DNA of 8,475 nt, taken from positions 1-8,475 of the forward strand of contig CAINDZ010000312.1 in the NCBI GenBank assembly GCA_903847545.1, given 5' to 3'. The position numbers and the translations under genes are program-made. Below are positions 1 to 4,724 of this stretch, piece after piece (position 1 is the stretch's first letter; every line of letters starts with the position of its first letter). Source of the stretch: an uncultured bacterium (GTDB taxonomy: Bacteria > Krumholzibacteriota > Krumholzibacteriia > LZORAL124-64-63). The notes under the pieces are model-generated. The model saw only the letters and a program-made list of their open reading frames with translations. It ran no database searches and was not told the DNA's origin.

Positions 1-366
1 CTCGTCCTTCAGCGCGCTGAATTCGCTGTTCAGGTAGCCGCGGTCGGTGTTCGACAGCGTGCCGTTCAGCGACTGCTCGGCCAGTTCCTTCATGCGCAGC
101 AGGATCGAGGAGACCTCGTCCAGGGCGCCTTCACCCGTCTGCACGAGGGAGATGCCGTCGGCAGCGTTCCGGGAAGCCTGGTCCAGGGCCCGGATGTCCG
201 ACTTCAAGCTCTCGCTGATGGCCAGGCCGGCCGCGTCGTCGCCGGCGCGGTTGATCCGGAGACCGGAGGAGAGCTTCTCCATCGACTTGTTGAAGGCGTT
301 CGTGGAGTTGGCCAGGTGCCGGCGGGTGTTGATCGACGACACGTTCGTGTTGATGCGGATACCCAT
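1..366 (-). CDS. fliC: Flagellin, N-terminal part (cut by window edge)
   Basis: This is the main filament subunit, exported by the flagellar type III system and polymerised outside the cell. Only the first 122 residues are visible; the reading frame stays open to base 1. The N-terminal D0/D1 signature is intact: it starts MGIRINTNVSSINTRRHL and continues with KLSSGLRINRAGDDAAGLAISE, QTGEGALDEVSSILLRMKELAEQ and NTDRGYLNSEF. The ATG at 366 has a good Shine-Dalgarno (GGAGG at 380-376, nine bases away). Against the next flagellin upstream (513-1340) I count nine differences in 122 residues, mostly near residues 19-23 and 65-95, so the two are recent tandem paralogues. No promoter or U-tract terminator separates them, which suggests cotranscription. 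The leader carries two hairpins, listed separately. The C-terminal half lies outside the window. Confidence 0.95.
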   Translation of the reverse strand, partial: MGIRINTNVSSINTRRHLANSTNAFNKSMEKLSSGLRINRAGDDAAGLAISESLKSDIRALDQASRNAADGISLVQTGEGALDEVSSILLRMKELAEQSLNGTLSNTDRGYLNSEFSALKDE

Positions 367-373
367 GGTTCAA

Positions 374-387
374 TTCCTCCCTGAGTG
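374..387 (-). promoter_or_regulatory. Flagellin-1 SD with overlapping CsrA-like motif
   Basis: On the transcript the region reads UCAGGGAGGA directly before the start codon. GGAGG is the ribosome binding site, and the same bases form an A-N-G-G-A-N hexamer (AGGGAG). Only two closing pairs (C-G, U-A), then a mismatch and one more pair, flank it, so the hairpin seen at the middle flagellin is degenerate here. The GGAGGA part is explained by ribosome binding alone. CsrA binding is inference. Confidence 0.4.
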
Positions 388-395
388 ACAGTCCT

Positions 396-413
396 GCGGG
401 CGTCCTTGCCCGC
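396..413 (-). promoter_or_regulatory. Leader hairpin with AAGGAC hexaloop
   Basis: The transcript folds as GCGGGC-AAGGAC-GCCCGC: six perfect GC pairs closing a six-base loop. The loop fits the ANGGAN core of CsrA/RsmA sites and is identical to the loop at 1422-1441, although the stems are unrelated in sequence. It lies 29 bases upstream of the flagellin-1 start. No U-run follows, so an intrinsic terminator is unlikely. The structure is seen directly; the binding protein is inferred. Confidence 0.6.
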
Positions 414-419
414 TTCCCC

Positions 420-450
420 GGCCGCCCGGCAGTCCCTTGCCGGCGCGGCC
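420..450 (-). promoter_or_regulatory. Leader hairpin with AGGGAC hexaloop
   Basis: On the transcript GGCCGC, a bulged G and CCGGCA pair with UGCCGG and GCGGCC, giving twelve pairs around a six-base loop AGGGAC. The loop fits ANGGAN, as in the neighbouring hairpin at 396-413, so two such sites stand in tandem in the flagellin-1 leader. It could also act as an RNA-stabilising 3' end for the upstream flagellin message. There is no U-tract, which argues against classic termination. Confidence 0.55.
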
Positions 451-512
451 TTCCATCAGTTGCCCGTCGGCGGCCGGTCGGGGCCCCGGGGGACCGCGGC
501 CGCGAACCCCGC

Positions 513-1340
513 CTACACGCGCAACAGATTCATCGCCAGGCTCGTGGTCGTGTTGGCCTGGGCCAGCATGGCCACGCCGGCCTGCTGCAGGATCTGGTAC
601 GACGTCATGTTCGAGGTCTCCTGGGCCACGTCCACGTCGCGGATGCGGCTGTTGGCGGCGGCCAGGTTCTCCGACGTCATGTTGATGTTGCGGATCGAGC
701 TCTCCAGTCGGTTCTGGATGGCGCCGAAGCCGCCGCGGGCGCTGACGACCTGCGAGACGGCCGCGTCGACCTGGTCCATCGCTGTCTGCGCCGCGGTGTA
801 CGAGTCGACGCTGGCGGTCAGGCCCATGCCCACGGTGTCGATGTCGGCGCTGAGGTCGATGGCGACGCTGTCGGCGGCGGTGGTGCCGATGCCGACCTGG
901 ATGCCGACGGTCAGCCCGCTGCCGTCGAGCAGCTTGACGTTGTTGAAGTCGACGCTGTCGCTGATGCGGTCGATCTCGTCCTTGAGGGCCGTGAACTCGC
1001 TGTTCAGGTAGCCGCGGTCGGTGTTCGACAGCGTGCCGTTCAGCGACTGCTCGGCCAGTTCCTTCATGCGCAGCAGGATGTTGCTGACCTCGTCGAGCGA
1101 GCCTTCCGCCGTCTGGATCAGCGAGATGCCGTCGGCAGCGTTGCGCGCGGCCTGGTCGAGGGCGCGGATGTCCGACTTCAGGGATTCGCTGATGGCGAGG
1201 CCGGCCGCGTCGTCACCGGCGCGGTTGATCCGCAGGCCGGAGCTGAGCTTTTCCATCGACTTGTTGAAGGCGGTCGTGGAGCCCTGGAGGTGGCGGCGCG
1301 TGTTGATCGACGAGACGTTGGTATTGATGCGGATTCCCAT
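513..1340 (-). CDS. fliC: Flagellin, complete (275 aa)
   Basis: Complete flagellin of 275 residues, a short form in which the conserved D0/D1 ends make up nearly the whole protein. The N-terminal coiled-coil part (residues 1 to about 140) carries KLSSGLRINRAGDDAAGLAISE and LLRMKELAEQSLNGTLSNTDR. The middle (about 140-190, VGIQVGIGTTAADSVAIDLS and following) is brief and rich in Ser, Thr and Asp. The C-terminal part has ENLAAANSRIRDVDVAQETS and ends QANTTTSLAMNLLRV, the usual export and polymerisation tail. The ATG at 1340 follows GGAGG by six bases, and that site sits in the loop of a hairpin (1342-1359). A sigma-28-type promoter lies at 1468-1494. The surface-exposed Ser/Thr residues are candidate glycosylation sites for the divergent glycosyltransferases (inference). 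The stop is TAG at 513-515. Confidence 0.97.
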   Translation of the reverse strand: MGIRINTNVSSINTRRHLQGSTTAFNKSMEKLSSGLRINRAGDDAAGLAISESLKSDIRALDQAARNAADGISLIQTAEGSLDEVSNILLRMKELAEQSLNGTLSNTDRGYLNSEFTALKDEIDRISDSVDFNNVKLLDGSGLTVGIQVGIGTTAADSVAIDLSADIDTVGMGLTASVDSYTAAQTAMDQVDAAVSQVVSARGGFGAIQNRLESSIRNINMTSENLAAANSRIRDVDVAQETSNMTSYQILQQAGVAMLAQANTTTSLAMNLLRV

Positions 1341-1341
1341 G

Positions 1342-1359
1342 GTTTTCCTCCTTGAAAAC
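1342..1359 (-). promoter_or_regulatory. SD-presenting hairpin, AAGGAG hexaloop
   Basis: The transcript folds as GUUUUC-AAGGAG-GAAAAC, six perfect pairs with the Shine-Dalgarno core in the six-base loop. The start codon begins one base after the stem. The loop fits the ANGGAN core recognised by CsrA/RsmA in hairpin loops. A protein bound here would directly block ribosome entry, as is established for CsrA on the Bacillus hag leader. The stem has four A-U pairs, so it should melt easily for translation when free. Confidence 0.65.
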
Positions 1360-1375
1360 GCTGGGTGGTCTTTGG

Positions 1376-1397
1376 CCGGTCCCGGTTCGGGATCCGG
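1376..1397 (-). promoter_or_regulatory. Leader stem-loop of the middle flagellin
   Basis: Five pairs (TCCCG/CGGGA) around a three-base loop, extended by CCGG/CCGG across one bulged base, lie between the two ANGGAN hairpins of this leader. The loop has no GGA. It may act as a spacer holding the two candidate protein-binding hairpins apart, or it may be a by-product of GC-rich sequence. Confidence 0.3.
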
Positions 1398-1421
1398 ATG
1401 TCCGCCGCGCTCCGGTTGCGT

Positions 1422-1441
1422 CCAGCGAGTCCTTTCGCTGG
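1422..1441 (-). promoter_or_regulatory. Leader hairpin with AAGGAC hexaloop, promoter-proximal
   Basis: The transcript folds as CCAGCGA-AAGGAC-UCGCUGG, seven perfect pairs and a six-base ANGGAN loop, close to the predicted 5' end of the message (about 1460). With the hairpin on the ribosome binding site 63 bases downstream it makes a pair of candidate CsrA sites, one distal and one on the SD. This is the layout by which a CsrA dimer bridges two sites. Confidence 0.6.
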
Positions 1442-1467
1442 CCGACCATCATTGCGCGACACGGGGG

Positions 1468-1494
1468 GTATCGTCGGGGGGAGGGGGCGCTTTA
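1468..1494 (-). promoter_or_regulatory. Sigma-28 (FliA) type promoter of the middle flagellin
   Basis: On the minus strand TAAA (1494-1491) is followed by exactly 15 bases and then GACGATAC (1475-1468). The FliA consensus is TAAA-N15-GCCGATAA, so the -35 core matches 4/4 and the -10 matches 6/8. It lies just downstream of the terminator of the third flagellin and about 130 bases upstream of the start codon. It predicts a leader of roughly 120 bases that contains all three hairpins described for this gene. Confidence 0.72.
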
Positions 1495-1504
1495 GCGGGA
1501 TCTG

Positions 1505-1549
1505 AAAAAAAGTTTCCGGCGGTCGCCCAGGTGGGGATGACCGCCGGAA
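1505..1549 (-). terminator. Intrinsic terminator after the third flagellin
   Basis: On the minus strand TTCCGGCGGTC pairs perfectly over eleven bases with GACCGCCGGAA across a 14-base loop, and is followed after two bases by seven consecutive T. It lies 37 bases after the stop of the flagellin at 1586-2431. It separates that transcript from the promoter of the middle flagellin. Confidence 0.93.
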
Positions 1550-1585
1550 TCGTTGCCGGTCGCGCGGGGAGGACCCGCCGCCGGA

Positions 1586-2431
1586 CTAGCCCTGCAGCAG
1601 GTTCAGCGCCAGCTGCGAGGTCATGTTGGCCTGCGCCAGGATCGACACGCCGGCCTGCTGCAGGATCTGCAGCGAGGTCATCGTCGAGGTCTCGAGCGCC
1701 ACGTCGACGTCGCGGATGCGGCTGTTGGCGGCCGCGAGGTTTTCCGCCGTCATGCCGATGTTGCGGATCGACGTCTCGAAACGGTTCTGCGCGGCGCCGA
1801 AGTTGGCGCGCATCGAGCTGACGACGCCGGTGGCCAGCGTGATCTTGCCGATGGCATCGCGCGCGGCATTGCCGTTCGTGCCCGTGATGACGAGCATGCC
1901 GGCCGTCAGGTCCAGCGCCGTCGAGCTCATCGCCTGCGTCAGGTCGATCGACACCGCGCTCGTCGTCGCGTCCGTGCCGATGCCGACCTGCACGCGCAGC
2001 GTCTGGGCGGTGCCGTCGAGCAGCTTGATGCCGTTGAACTCGGCGGTCATGCTGATGCGGTCGACCTCGTCCAGCAGCTCCTGGAACTCGTTGTTCAGGT
2101 ACACGCGCTCGTCGGCGCCCAGGGTTTCCGTCGAGGCCTGTTCCGCCAGCTCGCGCAGGCGCAGCAGGATGCTGTTGACCTCGTCCAGCGAACCTTCCGC
2201 CGTCTGCACCAGCGAGACGCCGTCGGCAGCGTTGCGCGAGGCCTGCTGGAGGGCGCGGATGTCGGACTTGAGGCTTTCGCTGATGGCCAGGCCGGCCGCA
2301 TCGTCGCCCGAACGATTGATGCGCAGGCCCGAGCTCAGGCGCTCCATCGACTTCGAGAAGCGGGAGGTCGTGTCGTACAGGTGCCGCTGAGCGTTCAGCG
2401 ACGCGACGTTAGTGTTGACTCTGAGTCCCAT
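1586..2431 (-). CDS. fliC: Flagellin, complete, diverged paralogue (281 aa)
   Basis: Complete flagellin of 281 residues with the full N-terminal (MGLRVNTNVASLNAQRHL, RLSSGLRINRSGDDAAGLAI, LLRLRELAEQASTETL) and C-terminal signatures (ENLAAANSRIRDVDVALETS, ending LAQANMTSQLALNLLQG). It is clearly more diverged than the other two flagellins. Its middle segment (about residues 150-200, rich in Ser/Thr, including TDATTSAVSIDLTQAMSSTA) is distinct. The ATG at 2431 is preceded by GGAGG eight bases away. The gene has its own leader and a strong terminator, so it forms a separate transcription unit and can be set at a different level or time from the pair downstream. It may be a minor or hook-proximal filament subunit (speculative). 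The stop is TAG at 1586-1588. Confidence 0.97.
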   Translation of the reverse strand: MGLRVNTNVASLNAQRHLYDTTSRFSKSMERLSSGLRINRSGDDAAGLAISESLKSDIRALQQASRNAADGVSLVQTAEGSLDEVNSILLRLRELAEQASTETLGADERVYLNNEFQELLDEVDRISMTAEFNGIKLLDGTAQTLRVQVGIGTDATTSAVSIDLTQAMSSTALDLTAGMLVITGTNGNAARDAIGKITLATGVVSSMRANFGAAQNRFETSIRNIGMTAENLAAANSRIRDVDVALETSTMTSLQILQQAGVSILAQANMTSQLALNLLQG

Positions 2432-2462
2432 GCCTTCTTCCTCCGTGACTCGCTGTGCGTTT

Positions 2463-2507
2463 CGGCGGATCCGGATCCGAGGGCAGGATTGCCGCCTGGT
2501 TCCGCCG
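2463..2507 (-). repeat. Inverted repeat in the third flagellin leader
   Basis: CGGCGGA (2463-2469) and TCCGCCG (2501-2507) are perfect seven-base complements. They enclose a loop with a GGATCC-rich palindrome and a short GGCA/TGCC stem. The repeat lies in the divergent intergenic region, downstream of the candidate -10 box for the flagellin. It may be a leader RNA structure or an operator, and no ANGGAN hexaloop is present. Confidence 0.3.
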
Positions 2508-2514
2508 CGCCCGT

Positions 2515-2522
2515 TTATCAGC
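2515..2522 (-). promoter_or_regulatory. Possible sigma-28 -10 box for the third flagellin
   Basis: GCTGATAA on the minus strand matches the FliA -10 consensus GCCGATAA at 7/8 positions, 84 bases upstream of the flagellin start. At the proper 15-base spacing there is no TAAA. A CAAA lies 19 bases away (2545-2542), which is too far for the usual FliA spacing. This is therefore a half-match supported mainly by its position. Confidence 0.3.
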
Positions 2523-2618
2523 CATCAGACTTGCCCGAACATTTGGCGCTTGCCGGTCGGTTCGCCGGGACCGTAGTCTGGCGCGGTCACGTCCCGCAGC
2601 CCCCGAGCCGGAGCCGCC

Positions 2619-3605
2619 ATGCCCATCGCCGTTCCGACCGACACCCAGCACGCCGAGTACCTTGCCCTCGTCAATGCAGAGATCAGGCCAGCGGGTGCGG
2701 GCACCTCGGCGGTCGAGGATTTCCCGCTGGCGCTGGGCGCGGCGAACCGGGCCTGGACGCTGGTCGAGGTCGACGAGGCGGGGCGCGTGGCCGGCGGGAT
2801 CGCGACGCTAGTGCGTACCTTTACAAGCAGTTGCGGGGAGATCGCGGTCGGCGCCGTCGGCAGCGTCGTCACGCGTCCCGATTGTCGCGGCCGCGGGCTG
2901 AGCGCCCGGCTGCAGACGGCGGCGGTGGGCGCGCTCGCGCGGCAGGATGTTCCCCTGGCGGCACTCTGGACCGATCGGCCGGAAATTTATGCCGGTCGCG
3001 GGTTCGTTCCGGCCGGCTGGGAATGGCACGCCGGCCTGGAATCGGCTGCGCTGCCGTCGGCGGTTCCCGCGGGTGTTACCGTGCGGGCCTGGCGGCCGGG
3101 CGACGTCGGGGCGACCGAGCTCCTGTACGGGGCGCACCGCCTGCGGACGCTGCGGCAGGCCGGGGACGCCGCGCAACTTTACGGCATGCGTGGCACCCGC
3201 GGCCTGGTCGCCGAGGCCGGGGGCGCCGTCCGGGCGGCGCTGTTTTGCGGCAAGGGCGCCGACTTTCCGTCGTACGTCACCGAGTGGGACGGCGACCAGG
3301 ACCTGGTGCTGTGCCTGCTGGCCGAGGCGCGAAGGGCAGGGCTGGCGGCCGCGATCCTGGTGCCGGCGGGCGAGGATGCGTTCGCCGGCCGGCTTGCCGG
3401 CCTGGGCGCGCTGCCCGTGGCGCTGCCTTCGGGGTGCTGGGCTGTGACGAGTCCGGCGGCGCTCGCGGCGGCCGCACGGGCGGCCGGCGTGTCCGCGCCT
3501 GCCGGCGCCGCGTCGGCCCGCGACTGGCTGGGCGGCGTCGGGGACGGTGGCGATGTCGAGCCGGGTCCGCTCACGCTCGCTGTCTGGGGGTTCGATTCGG
3601 TATGA
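2619..3605 (+). CDS. GNAT-family acetyltransferase, two-domain
   Basis: Predicted acetyl-CoA-dependent N-acetyltransferase of 328 residues. The N-terminal half is a GNAT fold with the acetyl-CoA binding motif at about residues 82-95 (SVVTRPDCRGRGLS, core RGRG). It continues with the strand-turn LAALWTDRPEIYAGRGFVPAG (113-133), which resembles Eis-like acetyltransferases. The second half (about 155-290) lacks a pyrophosphate loop and looks like a degenerate second GNAT-type domain, seen in some tandem GNAT proteins. The ATG at 2619 has a modest GGAG (2610-2613) five bases upstream. The stop overlaps the next gene's start as ATGA, implying an operon with the two glycosyltransferases. By context it may acetylate a sugar of a flagellin glycan (as PseH does in the pseudaminic acid pathway) or the flagellin itself. 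The substrate cannot be read from sequence. Confidence 0.85.
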   Translation: MPIAVPTDTQHAEYLALVNAEIRPAGAGTSAVEDFPLALGAANRAWTLVEVDEAGRVAGGIATLVRTFTSSCGEIAVGAVGSVVTRPDCRGRGLSARLQTAAVGALARQDVPLAALWTDRPEIYAGRGFVPAGWEWHAGLESAALPSAVPAGVTVRAWRPGDVGATELLYGAHRLRTLRQAGDAAQLYGMRGTRGLVAEAGGAVRAALFCGKGADFPSYVTEWDGDQDLVLCLLAEARRAGLAAAILVPAGEDAFAGRLAGLGALPVALPSGCWAVTSPAALAAAARAAGVSAPAGAASARDWLGGVGDGGDVEPGPLTLAVWGFDSV

Positions 3606-4714
3606 CGCGCCTGTCGCTCGTCATGATCGTCAAGGACGCCGCCGAACTGCTGCCGGCGTTCCTGGCGCACCATGCCGGCCTGTGGGACGAGGCCGTGATC
3701 GTCGACACGGGCTCGCGCGACGCGTCGGCGGCGCTGGCCCGCGCGGCCGGCGCCCGCGTCGTCCCGCATGCCTGGCAGGATGACTTCGCGGCGGCGAGGA
3801 ATGCGGGGCTGGCGGAGGCCACCGGCACGGCGACGCTGCTGTTGGACGCGGACGAGCGCATTGCGCGGCGCGATTTTCCCGCGCTGCGCCTCGCGGCCGC
3901 CGAGCCCGTCGCGTGGCTGCAGGAGACGATCAACTACACCGACCAGCCCTCGCACCTTGAATGGCGTCCCGTGCGCGGCGCCTACCCGGACGAGGAACGC
4001 GGGCACGGCGGCTACTTCGCGGCGCGTCGCGTCGGCCTGTTTCCCCTGCGCGCGGACCTTCGCTTCAGCGGGCGCATCCACGAATCGGTCCTGCCGGCCT
4101 GCGAGGCCGCCGCGGTGCCCGTGCGCCCGCTCGGCGTGCCCGTGCATCACTACGGTTACGTGCGTTCGCGGGAAGTCGACGGGGAGCGGCTGCGGCTCTA
4201 TCTGAAGCTGGCGGCGTTGAAGGTCGCCGACGACCCCGCGGACTGGGGTGCGCGCCTCGAGCACGCGACCGCGCTGCTCGAGGCCGGCCGGGCCGAAGAC
4301 GCCGCCGGCGAGCTTGAACTGCTGGCCGCCGGCCCGGGGCAGTTGCGTCCCGTGGCCCGCGGTCGGTTCCTGCTGGCGCGGCTGCGTCGCGAGCAGGGGC
4401 GCGCCGCCGAGGCGCTGGCGCTGCTGGACGGGACCGTGCGCGACGAGCCGACGTTCCTCTTCGGCTGGATCGAGTACGTGCGCGCGCTGGCCGGCGCCGA
4501 ACGCTGGCGCGACGCGTTCGCGGCGGTGGCCCAGGCGCGCGCGGCCTGCGGCGCCGACGAGCCCCTGCTCGACCGCGAGGAACTGGTGGCCCTGGTCCGC
4601 ACGGGGCAGGTGGACCGGGCCCGCGAGGTGGCGGCCCGGTTGGCCACCGCCTGCCCGGGCTGGGCCGAGGTGGCCGCGCTGCACGACCGCCTGTCGCGAC
4701 TGGGCGGCGGCTAG
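3602..4714 (+). CDS. Family 2 glycosyltransferase with TPR-like C-terminus (first copy)
   Basis: Predicted cytoplasmic GT-A fold glycosyltransferase of 370 residues. Residues 1 to about 190 hold the family 2 catalytic core: SLVMIVKDAAELL (5-17), DTGSRD (35-40, nucleotide-sugar binding), WQDDFAAARN (58-67), the metal-binding DADE (82-85), RIHES (158-162) and PVHHYGY (180-186). From about 205 on come Ala/Leu-rich helical repeats with TPR character (ALLEAGRAEDAAGELELLA, RREQGRAAEALALLDG), a tail that in related enzymes can hold protein acceptors. No transmembrane segment is seen. The ATG at 3602 overlaps the preceding stop, so translation is probably coupled. Next to flagellin genes, O-glycosylation of flagellin Ser/Thr is the likely role (inference). 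The sugar donor is unknown, and cell-surface glycan synthesis is the alternative. Confidence 0.88.
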   Translation: MTRLSLVMIVKDAAELLPAFLAHHAGLWDEAVIVDTGSRDASAALARAAGARVVPHAWQDDFAAARNAGLAEATGTATLLLDADERIARRDFPALRLAAAEPVAWLQETINYTDQPSHLEWRPVRGAYPDEERGHGGYFAARRVGLFPLRADLRFSGRIHESVLPACEAAAVPVRPLGVPVHHYGYVRSREVDGERLRLYLKLAALKVADDPADWGARLEHATALLEAGRAEDAAGELELLAAGPGQLRPVARGRFLLARLRREQGRAAEALALLDGTVRDEPTFLFGWIEYVRALAGAERWRDAFAAVAQARAACGADEPLLDREELVALVRTGQVDRAREVAARLATACPGWAEVAALHDRLSRLGGG

Positions 4715-4724
4715 GGGAGGCGTG

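Noticed and set aside
420..450. Reading the strong hairpin after the middle flagellin as an intrinsic terminator
   Set aside because: No U-tract follows on the minus strand and a second hairpin with a related loop comes directly after it. Contrast the textbook terminator at 1505-1549.
481..505. GGGGCCCC and CCGCGGCCGCG palindromes downstream of the middle flagellin stop
   Set aside because: Short self-complementary GC runs are common at this base composition. There is no T-run, repetition or other support.
1553..3601. A plus-strand frame open from 1553 into the first glycosyltransferase, which would give a 1053-residue fusion
   Set aside because: It runs antisense through a clear flagellin and out of frame through the acetyltransferase. 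Its translation there is Arg/Gln-rich low-complexity sequence without domains. The family start motif begins at the ATG at 3602.
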